Position numbers and translations under genes: made by a program | Notes under the pieces: generated by a model | The model's database searches: none | Told to the model about the DNA's origin: nothing | The model's input: only the letters and a program-made list of their open reading frames with translations | Shown: piece after piece, positions 18,733 to 30,611 of the stretch | How the letters are laid out: each line of letters starts with the position of its first letter | How positions within the stretch are numbered: position 1 is the first letter of the stretch | NCBI GenBank assembly: GCA_022661535.1 | Contig: JAKULF010000004.1 | Span: 2,728,001-2,792,000 of the forward strand | Length of the DNA: 64,000 bases | DNA from: Eutypa lata | Taxonomy: Eukaryota > Ascomycota > Sordariomycetes > Xylariales > Diatrypaceae | Direction: 5' to 3'

Positions 18733-20908
18733 ATGGCCGATACCCTAAATAGACGGTCTTCTCGAGCGAGAACAACTCAATCACAATCACATAATTCCTC
18801 TACTACATCAAGCACTTCTGGTCGCGCTGAACGAAGCACGAGAGCTTTTGCGAAGACCGGGTCGCCCATCAAATCTACCGGAAGCGGATCGCTCTCCTCA
18901 GAACCCCCCGAGGACTTCAACTCCATTACCAACGACGACTCTATAGCGCGACGCCGAAGCACACGCGGCAAGGACGAAGAACGCGATAAACAACCCAAAA
19001 TTGAACTGCACGACATGGTTTCCGCCGTCGACGATATTCAGGATGATGATGAGGCCGTCCGCTGCATCTGTGGTCATGACGACTACCCAGGACCACCACC
19101 TTTCGATCCAGACGCGAAATATGGTCTCAAAGACGCTCTAGACTACGAACGCATCTTCGGGATCGAGATCACTGACGAGATGGCTGGTAATTTCGTACAA
19201 TGCGAGCAGTGCAATTCCTGGCAGCATAGCGCCTGTGTTGGCTTCACTACGGAAGAATCCAATCCTTCCGACGTCGAATATTTCTGCGAGCAGTGTCATA
19301 AGGAACTACATAAAGTCTATACAGCAAATAACGGGTAAGCATCCTGTCGATTCGTCTCAAAAACGGGTCGGCGTCAATCGCATTGGCTGTTACCCTTCCT
19401 TCTCCCTCGGTCGTGGCTGAGCGCGCACGCTGACGGTCGGCGCGCACTTCAAATTCTATTACTCTACAGCCTGCTCACCCTTTTCGCTCAACATGTCTAT
19501 TCCTGCCATTGCTATTTCTTGTGTTTCAACTGCTAACAATATGGCCCCTAGACAAAAATACTCCATCTTTCTGCCTATCCACCGAACCTCGCGAGCCGCC
19601 TCAAGAGCAACCTCTGCTGCTAAAGATGGTGCGCAATCACTTAAACCAAATGGGAGTACCAAGAGCTCACACCTTTTAGCCGCTATGCAATTGTCGAAGC
19701 GAAGATCCACCATGAACAGCCGTGATGCTGCCTACGACGAAGACGAACAATTGCGTCAAGCGATCGAGGCAAGCAAAGAAGACGCAGTTCCAGAAGACGC
19801 TGACGCACTCGGAACGAGACGACCTAAGCGCGGTAGAGATGATAGCGAAGAGTGCGTATTAACATGAACCATCACGAATTCTAATTAATTAACGACATCA
19901 GCAGGAAGTTGGATGGTATTAAACGGCAGCGGACTGATTCCAAATCTCCTGAGCCCACCGTTGAAAAGCCACCATCGGTAGGTCAAGACGATTCGGATGA
20001 AGATTCATCTCTTCGGAATGGCTCTAAGAAATCTCGAAATGCCGCGCGAAATGCCGCCCGCGAAAAGTCCGAACGGGATGAGCGACGGGAAGAACAAGAA
20101 CGTAAGCGAGCCGAAGCAGCTAGTAAACGCAAAGGCCGCGCAGAACGCCGAAGAGCTGATGGTTTGTCCCCGAGGGATGGGAAACATGGAATCGAAGCTA
20201 ATCTTCGTTATAGATTCGGATCCGTCCGAAGAAATACCACTCGCTGCCCGGGCCGCGGCAAACAGAACCGCCACCGAATCAGTGCAACCAGCGGACCCTC
20301 CCCCATCCTCCCAGCCGAATCCTGATACACCTCCCACAATACCAACACCGTCTATTTCGCATAAGAAGAAGGGTGCATCGCACCACAAGAAAGGAAAAGG
20401 AAGAAACCAATACACTAAGGATCGCGATAACTACGACCACGACGCCTCGCCGGCAAGATCTATGTCGCGTGATGTAACTCGGAATGCAGAAGAAAGTGGT
20501 ACATCCCATGCAAAAACTACTGGGCATGAGGGCGGCAGTAAGCATGGGAGCAAGGCCAAGGGTGGAATGAACTCTAGAGTCACGATGACCGACATGAAGA
20601 GACGCGCAAACGCCATCCTAGATTATATCTCAAGGACACAGGTCGAATTGGCGAGCGATCCATTAGCGGAGGCCAAAAACAGTCCCGGCCACGGCACAAC
20701 AGACGACGGTTCGACGAACTCAGCTCCTCGTGTTGCTATTAATGGCAATGGCGGCAACAAGAAAACCGACAACGCTACCCCTCTTACGAACGGATCGGCA
20801 GCAAGTACTGGCTTATCGCTGAAGGAGTTCAAGGATATGAGCTGTGTTGAAATGATGGATATTCTGGCTAGAGACCTAGTGAAATGGCAGCAGGAGTTCG
20901 CTCCGTAG
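18733..20908 (+). CDS. CTI6: PHD-finger protein, Cti6-like (Rpd3L histone deacetylase complex)
   Basis: Four exons, 18733-19334, 19552-19851, 19905-20161 and 20214-20908, join in frame to 617 residues. Introns are 217, 53 and 52 nt; the first has a perfect TGCTAACA branch site. A C4HC3 PHD finger occupies residues about 110-195 (RCICGHDDY ... VQCEQCNSWQHSAC ... YFCEQCH). It carries an internal spacer with DYERIFGIEITDE between the first metal pairs. After it come basic, Glu/Arg-rich and Ser-rich disordered segments, a charged helix (about 350-385) and a conserved C-terminal patch (SCVEMMDILARDLVKWQQEF). PHD plus that C-terminal helix is the arrangement of yeast Cti6, which reads H3K4 methylation for the Rpd3L deacetylase. 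Orthology is by recall, not alignment. Nuclear location expected. Confidence 0.82.
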
Positions 20909-21962
20909 TTTTATCGCTGCTCTGTACAATACTCCCCCCCCTCTTCCCAGGGTCCCTCTACTTTGTTTTGGCGTTTTGTTGGATGGACGGAAGGACGAAC
21001 GGACGGAAATGGATTGCTTGGTCGGTTGGCCTCCTGGTACCATGCCACGGTTGCGCCTGTTATTGCATCTGGTCGGCGTCTTCATAATCATGTTTTTCTT
21101 TTTCTTTTTCTCACAGCTTTTGGTGGCTTCACACACACCCACACACACACACCTCGCAGGGCTGGGAATCTGTTTTGATAAAGGACGATGAATATCCGCA
21201 AGTGATGTGTCTCCTCTTTTTGTTTTGTTTGTTGTTGGCTGTTTGGGGGCGCAGATGAACTGGTAAAAAAAGCAACTTCTTTTCGAAAATACCCCCTTCC
21301 GGGCCTGCTATTTTTTTCTTGTCCTTTTTTTTTTCCCCGGCGCACGATTATTAGGGCTGGATACACACAATTGTGACTGATTGGACGGATGAGCGGATGA
21401 AACCAGGCGGGCGAGGACTGTGCCTGCTAAGTATGAGGGGATACATTCTTACTACTCGCATGCGTGGCCAAGATATACGATGTTTCACGCTCTATGGAAA
21501 AGGAAAGCGAGGATGAGGAGACCCAGATGTTACGTCATGTCATGGCAAGGGTTTCAAGATGTTATTTCTCCAGGGTATTCATAGTCGGTACGTGTGTGAT
21601 GTTGTATCTACAGCTATAATACCCTGTCACATGTGGCTAGCATGTGTGGCATATCTACATATATATGCGTAATGTACAATGTTCAAATCTAATATTTTTC
21701 CCGTCCGTGTCATAAGTCATGTCTCTTGTGATGTTGTGGTTTACAATAAGAGCTGTCCCCGTCTGCTCCATGACCTCAAAAGCAGGCTCCTATCCCTAGT
21801 CATCCTAGTATATACCTACCTCGGGACCATAATCCCAGCGGAAAAGGAGCTAGAGTATCATCCCTCACTTGCTTCATTCGCGACCGACCTATTTCCGCAC
21901 TGCAAATTTCACAGAGCATGCATACATAAGTAGGTAGGTAGGTACCTAGGTAGTTAGGGTTT
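20909..21962. other. Intergenic region between convergent genes
   Basis: Contains pyrimidine-rich and poly-T tracts, an (AC)n microsatellite at about 21129-21152 and TAGG repeats at 21931-21955 just before the MTG1 stop codon. The 67-92-codon frames here are low-complexity artefacts. Confidence 0.5.
21129..21152 (+). repeat. (AC)n microsatellite
   Basis: Twelve near-perfect AC units with one interruption lie between the 3' ends of CTI6 and MTG1. Confidence 0.85.
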
Positions 21963-23264
21963 TCAAGGACCCTCAGCAGCAGCCAACCTCTTCGCAGCGT
22001 TCCTCGTCTTCCTGGCCTCCTTATCCCTCTTGCGCGCCTGGTTCATGCTAAGCGCCTCGTTACCACCACCACCCTCCCCAGAAGCGACAGCGCGCTGCCG
22101 CTCGCGCGACGCGCGCAAGCCCTCCTCGCTGACGTCGTCGAGGGCGAAGCGCCCGAGGTTCCCCTTGCGCCACTGCTGGACGACCCAGTCGGCGGCGTGG
22201 TCGATGGCCGGCTCGCCGCCGCGGAGCAGCTTCCCCGTGCGCCGCGCCACCTGCTCCAGGAACTCCAGCGCGTCGTTGGTCGGCGTCGGCGCCAGGTGCG
22301 CGTACAGCCCCGGGTCCCGCAGGTTCAGCCGGAACAGCAGGTAGTCGGCCACGGTCTCGGACGGGACCAGGCCGTCCTTGACGCAGCCGACGAGCGAGAG
22401 CTTAAGCATCGCTTCGACGTCCGATACGTACGGTATGAAGACGCCCGGCGTGTCGACTACGAAGACGCCCTCGCCGACTCCGCTGTTGTTGTCGATGTTG
22501 CTCTTGGGGAAGCGGGACGAGGAATAATAGGAGGGGGGAGAGGAAGAAGAGGAGGAGTCTTCGGACGCTACGATGCGCACTGGTGTCGCTAGCTTGCGCG
22601 TGATGCCCGGCTGGGCGCCTGTCCGCGCCGCTTTCGGTAGCCGCATTCCCTCGCGTCGCAGCGCGTTCAGAAGCGTCGATTTCCCCGCGTTCGGCATCCC
22701 GACGACGAGCGCGCGCAGGCCGATGAGGGAGTCCGTGGCGCGCGCGCGCTCCTTGACCGCATCGAGGAGGCGCGCAATGGAGCGCGGGTTGCGCTCGTCC
22801 GTGAACACGACCTCCGTGCGACCACTACCACCACCACCAACACCGCCACCTTCCATTCCATCTCTACTACCTCCATCGTCCCCTCCTTCTCCTCTTTCCT
22901 CCTCGTGTTGCGATGACGAGTGGTAGTGGTGGGAGGGCTGGTGCCACTCCGTCAGCAGCCTCTGCTGCTTCTCGACCCAGCGGTTCGCGCTCGCGGGCGC
23001 GCACAGGTCCGCCTTCGTGTAGACGATGATGCGGTCGCGCCCCGCGAGCGACGACTCGAGCAGCGGGTTCGCCGACGTCAGCGGCACGCGGCCGTCGCGG
23101 CACTCAAGGATCAGCCCGATGTTCGATAGCACCTTGCGCATCGAGGTCAGCGCGCCCGCGTGGTGGCCGAGGAAATACGACCGCGTGATCGACGGCGATA
23201 CCTCGAATGCGGTGCGCGGCACGAAGCCTGCGGATGCGACGGCGCTCTTGAGGGGCGCTGCCAT
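21963..23264 (-). CDS. MTG1: Mitochondrial ribosome-assembly GTPase Mtg1 (YlqF/RbgA family)
   Basis: A 433-residue single-exon protein with the circularly permuted GTPase order that defines this family. G4 (TKAD, residues 83-86) precedes G1/P-loop (GMPNAGKST, 189-197), then G2 (TGAQPGITR, 215-223) and G3 (DTPG, 271-274). YlqF/Mtg1 proteins act in maturation of the large (mito)ribosomal subunit. The N-terminal 40 residues are compatible with mitochondrial import but are not a classic Arg-rich presequence. Two low-complexity insertions lengthen the domain: His/Ser/Gly-rich 111-150 and Ser-rich 235-265. The C-terminus is basic and Lys/Arg-rich, fitting RNA contact. The coding sequence is very GC-rich. 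It is divergent from the BOR1-like gene across about 740 nt. Confidence 0.92.
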   Translation of the reverse strand: MAAPLKSAVASAGFVPRTAFEVSPSITRSYFLGHHAGALTSMRKVLSNIGLILECRDGRVPLTSANPLLESSLAGRDRIIVYTKADLCAPASANRWVEKQQRLLTEWHQPSHHYHSSSQHEEERGEGGDDGGSRDGMEGGGVGGGGSGRTEVVFTDERNPRSIARLLDAVKERARATDSLIGLRALVVGMPNAGKSTLLNALRREGMRLPKAARTGAQPGITRKLATPVRIVASEDSSSSSSPPSYYSSSRFPKSNIDNNSGVGEGVFVVDTPGVFIPYVSDVEAMLKLSLVGCVKDGLVPSETVADYLLFRLNLRDPGLYAHLAPTPTNDALEFLEQVARRTGKLLRGGEPAIDHAADWVVQQWRKGNLGRFALDDVSEEGLRASRERQRAVASGEGGGGNEALSMNQARKRDKEARKTRNAAKRLAAAEGP

Positions 23265-24006
23265 GATATATATGGTTTAGGGGGATAGGGGAGGGGGGGG
23301 GTGGTTTATGTAAGCTAGGTAGGTATGTGGTATTAAGGGGTACCCCAGTGGATTGGGGTCTACGGTGGTTTTTTCTGGGGTGGTGTGCTGGTCTGCTGGA
23401 ATATCATTGTGTATTGAAATCCATTGATAGCATCTCGGACTCTTAGAAACTCGAGTATGCTCCCCCCTGCCTCGAAGTTTAGAAGTTATTCAACCCTGCG
23501 CAAAATTCAAAAGAAAGCGATTGCAGATAATGAGGCGATATCGGTGAGTCGGTGTCTTGTTAGCCGACCTATGACGTAGGGGTCTCAATTAGTTAGCGTA
23601 CTTCGTACTCCGGTGGACAACTTGTACACCTCGCTTATCTACATAGTTACTGTAGTTGTAGCATAGTTATCGGCTATAAAAATATGAGCCCTTGTATGCC
23701 ATTGTCAAGGCTTTGTTAGGTCATCAGTACTTATCTTCATGAATATTATCTGTGCCTGAAAGCAATGAACTTGACATAACCACTAGACAAGACTTGCTAG
23801 GCACGCCCAGCCAACGGAATCTTGGATAATACTGGATCTAGGTATAACTACGTCGTCTTTCCCTTCCAATCTAAACCTTAATACCACGTGCTGAGAGTTA
23901 CCTTGATGATTTGCTGACCGCTTCCCGTATCCTTTTTCAAAATGAACCTGTTTTCAAGGTCGTCCATGATACGGGCGATGGATGTGCTTAGGATTGCAGG
24001 ATCTTG
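23265..24006. promoter_or_regulatory. Bidirectional promoter region MTG1 / BOR1-like
   Basis: A 742-nt divergent spacer. It contains TAGG repeats next to the MTG1 start, a CACGTG palindrome at 23885-23890 and a short upstream ORF before the BOR1-like start. There is no longer gene in it. Confidence 0.5.
23885..23890. promoter_or_regulatory. CACGTG E-box palindrome
   Basis: A perfect E-box, the core of bHLH factors such as Pho4, Cbf1 or fungal SREBP relatives, lies about 117 nt upstream of the BOR1-like ATG. Chance occurrence cannot be excluded. Confidence 0.3.
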
Positions 24007-24007
24007 A
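23942..24007 (+). CDS. Upstream ORF (21 codons) overlapping the BOR1-like start codon
   Basis: An ATG at 23942 opens a 21-codon frame whose TGA (24005-24007) shares its last base with the candidate main ATG at 24007, giving TGATG. Such overlap permits termination-reinitiation and would control translation of the transporter. It contains two further in-frame ATGs. Alternatives: the leader is spliced away, transcription starts downstream, or the main start is the next Met at 24073. Confidence 0.35.
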   Translation: MNLFSRSSMIRAMDVLRIAGS

Positions 24008-25996
24008 TGCTACCCGTCACCATATTTCGAAGAAGTCAATCACATTCGAGCTATCCAGAATCTACAACTCAAATGGACCAGAGTCATGATCTAGTTATTT
24101 CCCCGGCGAGCGACCCCCTATATTATGTATCACAGTCTACAACATCTAGGACACCACAAAAGCAGCCTCGATCTCCAGAAAACACATATGAAGAGTATGG
24201 ACAACCTCCGACTTCGAAAAAATCTCGATTTCGGAGGATTAAGCTACTCTTCGGTAAAGGGGGCAAGTTACAACCCTTTCGTCTATTAAGAGAAGATCAA
24301 CGGAACCTAAGGCAGCGATGGGTATCTGACTGGTGTCTCTTCAACCAGCTCATACTTGCAAGCGCAGTCTATGTCTTTTTCACGAACATTCTGCCCGGTA
24401 TCACTTTTGCTAGTGACCTGAATGTCTTGACTGGCCAAGCTTGGGGGACGATTGAGGTCGTGTTCAGTACCGGCCTGTGTGGGCTCATCTTTGCTCTGTA
24501 AGATGATATCTCGCGGTATTAGTGGTGGGGTTATGATGCTAACCTTGTCCAGATTCTCGGCACAACCCCTGACGATCCTAGGTGTCACTGGTCCATTTTC
24601 GGTTTTAGCTGAGAATATATACCACTTATGTGCAACCTCATTCCATGTAAGTGGCAGCTCCAATACGACTAGACGTTACACCAGCTAATATACTCAGGTC
24701 GACTTCCTCCAAGTGATGGCATGGTCATTGATTCATTCGGCATGGATGCATATTCTTCTTGCTGTCTTTAACGCCCATGATTGGACAATGGACTATGTCA
24801 CAGACTTCAGTGCCGACATATTCTCTCTCTTGAACAGCGTCATATATTTTTATAAAGCAGCTTCAGCATTGAAACGAAATCACGATGCGGTCTCTCTCCC
24901 TGCTTTCCTATGGTCTATAATCGGCGCTTTCGGAACATTCTTCTTGGGAACATTCTTAGCGACGGCCAATTCGTGGAAGCCGCTGTTTCACCGGTATATG
25001 CGGATGGGCTTAGCAGAATATTCTGCTGCTATTTCCATCATATTCTGGATTGGTATGCCTCGAATTGGCGAACTAGCCACGTTGGATCATGAGCATCTCA
25101 TGGTTCAGTCAAGCTTTCGGCCTACCAGCTCAGACAGAACATCGTTCTTCGTTCGATTTTGGGAGCTTCCTATAGAATGGGTGTTCCTCTCAATTATTCC
25201 CGGCGCCATTATCACCGTTCTTTTCTTCTTTGACCACGAGATCAGTAGCATCATCTGTACGTCGAAACGGTATGGTACCCAAAAGCCTGGGGGTTATGCG
25301 TGGGACATAGCCCTTCTTGGATTGACAACAGCCCTCTGTGGAATATTGGGCATTCCTCCTGGCAATGGCTTATTACCACAAGCCCCTTTACACTCCGAGT
25401 CTCTCATGCATACGACGTACGAAGAGATTGAAACCGACGACGCAGCTACAGCCGACGATGCGCCCGCTGTAAAACCCGTCTCGAGAATTTATGAACAGCG
25501 TTATTCCCACTTCTTGCAATCCGCTCTTATTTTTGCTTTCGTATCGCCTCCATTGCAATGGATTCTCGGCCTAACACCCACTTCCGTTCTGGCAGGACTA
25601 TTCATGCTTATGGGCTACCAATCGCTGTCCGTAAACCCAATCCTTCCACGAGTCGCTTACTTGGTCACCCCGCCATCTGAGTTACCACCACTGCCGGCTA
25701 GGATCGGGGGCTGGATTGGCGTACACGTCTATACAATCTTACAAGTTGTTCTGACAGGCGTCGTCTTTGGTGTTACCCTCACTGTTGCAGCACCGGCTTT
25801 CCCTATCATAATCATATCTCTTGTACCGATTCGGCTGAAGGTTATGAATCGTTTGTGGGATCGGGAGACTCTTCGTTGGGTTGACGGATGGGCATGTCGC
25901 GAGGGTAAACCTGAGGATGTTGATACGCCCGGAGAAACACTTTTCGGGCGGGATTGTTCGTCTAATAACGAGAAGCAAAACCGCGAGCTCGTCTGA
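24007..25996 (+). CDS. BOR1: Bor1-like anion (HCO3-/borate) transporter, SLC4 family
   Basis: Exons 24007-24497, 24553-24646 and 24698-25996 join in frame to 627 residues; introns are 55 and 51 nt. The HCO3-transporter domain begins near residue 100. Its first membrane segments carry LASAVYVFFTNILPGITFAS and the family hallmark FSAQPLTILGVTGPFSVLAEN, formed across introns 1 and 2. It continues with a string of hydrophobic segments, including FLATANSWKPLFHRYMR and IGIPPGNGLLPQAPLHSESL-like loops. Yeast Bor1 exports borate across the plasma membrane; fungal relatives may carry other anions. The hydrophilic N-terminus (about 95 residues, Ser/Pro/Lys-rich) and acidic loop around EEIETDDAA are typical cytosolic parts. 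The start could be 24007 or the Met at 24073. Expression may be shaped by the overlapping uORF. Confidence 0.86.
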
Positions 25997-26728
25997 CGAT
26001 AGCCAACACAGCCCTCTTGGAATCCGGACGCCTCTAAGTTGCATTCGGCTTATTTATCCCCAGAAAGTATATTGATTAAACTTTCTGTCGTCTGGCTAAC
26101 CGGTAGTAATGCATGGCTCTGAGTAAGAGTAAGCAGAGTTTTTACCTAAGCATATGGTCATTTTCTCTTTCAGCCACCTGACTATGGATTAATGCCCACT
26201 TCCATGTTTACGAGGCGGCTGTCATGCAGTGATAGCAAACGAAGATTACCAAATACCCATGTAACCGTAATGTTCTGGACCACATCTCTTCCTCTGCATG
26301 ACGGATTGATTTCCGCTGTCATGATCGACCTGTCAAGCCTTACAAGAAACACTAGGAGACTTATGACGTCTTGGATGAAACGAGAACCAACTTCAAGTAA
26401 TACCGAGGACGCCTCTCATGTTCGCGCGGCTAGGACTATGTCTAGGTGGTATCCCGGGGGTATTAGCTTGCAGTTCATACGCCCAGGCCGGGGTCAAGCG
26501 GTTCTATTAAATACGAGATTTAGACGGTGGCTATTTTTACCCCACTGTCGGTTGTCAAAAGTCACCCTAGCTTGACGAATCCGAGCGCGTTCCCAGCTAT
26601 ATGGGCTTGTCTTAAAGTAGTATATATTTATAATTAGCATTTATAGAAGATCAGGTTACGAATGTGCCTCCAGTTCCACCACAGTCAAGATACGAAATCA
26701 GTTCGTCTCCTGGGGCTAGAGCTCCACC
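25997..26728. other. Intergenic, promoter of the bZIP-type gene
   Basis: A 127-codon frame (26192-26575) is unrecognised and its composition does not look coding. A TATATATTTA stretch near 26620 could serve as a TATA element for the next gene. Confidence 0.45.
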
Positions 26729-28402
26729 ATGGCACCAGCGACATCTAAGACAAATTTGAAGTTAGCTAACGATGCCAAAGAGGATTGGTCAGGCTGGTCA
26801 GACGCAAAACTAAGGAGAAAGGTGCAGAATAGACTTAACCAACGTGCTACAAGTGAGTAACAGAAAGAAGAAACCATCCAAGTCCCTCAAGTTGAGATAA
26901 ATACTAACAGTACCAATACAGGACAACGCAAAGCATTAGAGAAGGAACAAGCACAACAAAAGATAGCATCGAAACCAAGCACGCCAGCCCTTCGGCCACT
27001 AAGGCCAAAACTGGTTGATCATGGCAACACCTCCTTTCCAAATCCAGAAGCGTCACAGTCGGTTATACCATATCCAAGCATTCCACCCCCGTTAGGAGCC
27101 GATACTCTGAGAAGCCTACATACCGTATTTGAAGATTCCCAGGCTCGGAAGCTATTTCATACAGGTACGACTCAAAACAACCCCATACAAATAAGACATT
27201 GGCTTAAAGCATCAGCACTTGTCATGTGGCCGATGATGGGCCAGATACTGATGCCGAACCGAGAGCCCATTGAACGGGTTCTTTTCAGAAAAACCATCGA
27301 AGATGACTTGAGGTTGGATGCTACTATATACTCACAGTGGACCGTGATGTTCTCCCAGAAAACCACCGAGACGCGAATACCGTTGCTTGCTTTGAACAGA
27401 GTCTTGAAGGCAGTGCGTGAAGCAATTGCGTCTGGTTCTGTTACCGAAAGAATCATATTCTGCATCTTAGTTCTATCGGCGAAGCCTCTCGAACCAACCC
27501 TTATTAACGACCTGGGTCATGACTTGTTCCAACCTCCTGCGCCGCAAGCAGGTTACATTAACCATATAGGGACTGTCGAGTGCCACACCGAGCACATCGA
27601 TGTCTTAAGACGACTTATACTTGAGCGTGGCGGCATCTCAACAATAAAGACACCCAGCCTACCAGAGCACTTCCAGTACATAGACCTCCTTGACGCCAGC
27701 CAGAGGGTCATCCCTCCCGCCTTCGAGTTCTGCTTTTCCTATCGTTATGTCCTCGAGAACGAGTTGGCCGCATGCCGACTACCGCTGAGCCTTGCCGATG
27801 CCTTCCCTGTCGACAAAAGCTTCAAGGAGATTATTCTTGATCTTCGTCACTGTTGCCAAATACTCGACGAGCTGTGCAACGACCCCCTGGGGCCCAACTA
27901 TATGGCCCTGCCCTATAGGATGCTACCAACCTACCGCGAGATCGTCCACCACCGCCTCCTGAACCTACCGATCGGACACCCCGAATCCGAAATCTGCCGC
28001 CTGGCCGTCCTCATCTTCAGTTACGGCGTCACGCTCCCGCTACCGAACCCGCGCCCCATAAACAGCGTAACGCAGCAGCTGAGAGAGACCCTCGCTACCC
28101 CCTATTACACCGAAACCCAGGATCGCGGGCTCCTGTTCTGGGCCGCGATGCTCGGAGCGATGGCGTCTTTCAACTACAACTACACGGCCGAAGAAGATCT
28201 GCACGTGTTCTTTCTCGATAGGCTGCGAGTCCTCGCCACCGAGCTGGGTCTCGGCTCCTGGGACGCAGCTCGCGCCCTGCTGGGGAAGTTCGTCTGGCTG
28301 AGCCGCGCCTGCGACGACGGCGGCCGCTATGTGTGGGAGAACTTGTTTGCCGATCATGCGTATGCTGGCGTCGTGGCTCGCTTTCCGCAACTTGCTATAT
28401 GA
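26729..28402 (+). CDS. Putative transcription regulator with bZIP-type basic region
   Basis: Exons 26729-26852 and 26922-28402 join in frame over a 69-nt intron (GTGAGT ... TACTAACAG ... ATACAG), giving 534 residues. Residues about 26-46 (DAKLRRKVQNRLNQRATRQRK) match the basic DNA-binding region of fungal bZIP-like factors, with the invariant N-x-x-x-R spacing. The intron falls inside this motif. It is followed not by a leucine heptad but by Pro-rich linker, as in the fungal class having a basic region plus a large C-terminal regulatory domain (DUF3425-type). The rest, residues about 130-530, is helical and resembles fungal-specific transcription-factor middle domains (ALNRVLKAVREAI ... LRHCCQILDELC ... 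YREIVHHRLLNLP). Nuclear location and a regulatory role are inferred. Target genes are unknown. Confidence 0.83.
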
Positions 28403-30088
28403 GTGTTCCAGATTTGGGCTTCAAGCTACGTTCTAGACCTGTATACGGATGTGGTATGTAACTGTGTTTTCCAAAGACAACAAAGACGTACATAATAGAA
28501 TAAATACATACCTTCTAGAATTATGCTGCTGTGTTGATTGGATGAAGCTGCCGCCTCCTTGTGTTGTCTTGTTGTCTTGTCATTATTGATGTGGAGATTT
28601 AGGGGGAGGGCAGCACGAATGAAGAAGGGGGAAACTAGAATGTTTCTTGCTTTGTTTGAGAAGAAAATAAGTAGATAAAATGCTCCTAGGAATGATTGAA
28701 TTTTTGCTTAGCAAAATAAATATCAACATGTTTAATGAAACAGTGAGGTCTGTTTAATATATGGTAGACCACAAATCTAGGAAGAATGAAGTAATTGCAC
28801 TTGGGCTGATTGTAGATGAAGAAGATTCATTTCTGCCACCCGGGGCGTGCTTGTCAATATCTCATAGGCTAGGTATTCTTCTTTCCTAAGATGAAGACGG
28901 AGAAGGCCATGTGGTATCTTATCTAGGGGTTATGTGGCTTTACTTGTTAACATAGGCATAGTTTACTAGGTATTAGGTACAATAATTATTTACATAAGTA
29001 CTTCGGTTAGCAACACAATGAGTCCTCCCACTTCCTTGGCTGCTGATGAGTGAAGAACCTCTAGGTACCTACGAAATCTTTTTAATCAACAGGGGCCCTA
29101 TGAGCAGACTATGTACCTACGGCGTTGACAATATTCGGTATAATAGTGCCCTAAGGATCAAGAGCTAGACTTCGTATTACACGCAAAGTATTCGTCTGGA
29201 AGTTAGTGGTATTTTGTATTTACAAGCAGATAGTATGTTAGGCCTCTACAGTTTCCCCCTTCTACTGTAAGATAGGACTATGTAAATGATATGTTGTGTT
29301 CCATACCTATGTAGGTACGTGGAGATGTGACAGAAAAGCTGTAAAGGAGGGGCTTAGTAACCCAAAACAAGTAATAATTACATAGTTGAGAAAGACGTCA
29401 ACTATACATGAAGGAACAGCAGGACGCTCGACTGTAGTAACCACCAACAAGTAAAATCAGCCCATGCGTATTTTGTGCGGCACTTCTCGGTTCTATTCGC
29501 CACACACCCTAACAGGCTGCGAAGTGAGGAAGTGTAGTCTAATAATTTGAAAACGAACCCCTAAGGCTCGGAAGCTTCTGTGCCCTACACAACTTACACC
29601 ATTCCGCCTTTTAATATTATTTCTTTTCTAAAACCATTCGCCACGAAAACTAGCACTCCCATTATTGCAATCCATAGCTGTAAGTTTCTTCTCTCTAGTC
29701 ATTTCACTTACTATTGTAAAAATATTTGAAAACTCAGCCCTGTTCTATCTTCTACCTTTCTACGGTTCCGGAGAATTGTTTCTCTCTTCATACACCACGC
29801 ACGTTTTCTCTTACCTATGTGCAATTATCGTCATTTAATGTATCCCTAATCATTGGCTGTCCATCTACCTGACAACCTGGTTAGATTGAAAGCTTCAATA
29901 TTGTTTCTGATCAATCAACAGCACGTGGCCACAGCCTTAGAGCTTCTTCCCCCAGACGTCAACAGTGTCACCTTATGGAAATATTGTGACTACTCAATCA
30001 ACATTTTCTACTGGTAATAATTACCCATTATTTCTTGTAGAACATACGCATCGCTACCTACATATTGCTAAAACTTCTAATAATGTAG
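28403..30088. other. AT-rich intergenic region
   Basis: About 1.7 kb with no open frame worth reporting. It has several tacctatgtaggta-like short repeats and no recognised element. Confidence 0.5.
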
Positions 30089-30451
30089 CAACGGCAGCAT
30101 ACATCTCGCAATACATTCATACGTAAAGTTCGCCGGAACACAAGCATATTTCCAACACAGAACCCCAATGGTCTCACAGCCTTGCACCATGCGTGCAAAT
30201 GGGCCATCACCCATCGCGTGAAACAGCTCCTCGACAATGGGGCGGACGCCAACGCAACTAATAAGGACGCCGGTCCGACGCCGTTGCACTATGCATGCCG
30301 TCGTAACATCAGCCACCGCAAGGATTTCAAAAAGACAAACGTGTCGCCCAAGATGCGGTTGGACATCACGCGCCTACTTCTCCGCAGGGGTCAATCCCAT
30401 ACACACCGATGGGAACGGCTTCATGCCTCTCCATTACGCATGTAAATACGG
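30089..30451 (+). pseudogene. Ankyrin-repeat gene relic with frameshift
   Basis: The plus strand encodes three ankyrin-like repeats: LTALHHACKWAITHRVKQLL with NGADANA, then TPLHYACRRN, then the remainder MPLHYACKYG. The first two are in one frame and the third in another. The shift falls at the G-run 30386-30390, where RLLLRRG must continue as VNPIHTDGNG one base out. There is no start codon; the frame opens after a TAG at 30086-30088. A relict donor GTAAGT follows at 30452, and a possible acceptor lies near 30514, but reading on quickly meets a stop. The best reading is a decayed F-box/ankyrin-type gene fragment. A sequencing indel could explain the frameshift but not the missing ends. Confidence 0.6.
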
Positions 30452-30611
30452 GTAAGTCAAAATATCCTCTATGATATACCTTCCCTTTGTATAGTGATTG
30501 ATAGCTAAGTATAGCTCTAGAACTTCCTAAACTCAAAGACGAGTCTACAATGACGAGCCATCTGTGCACCTTGCGCGCGTACTGTAATAAGTGCGTTGAG
30601 AAGCTGAAGGA

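Noticed and set aside
26192..26575. 127-codon plus-strand frame upstream of the bZIP-type gene
   Set aside because: No recognisable family, Arg/Ser/Thr-rich random-like sequence in a promoter region.
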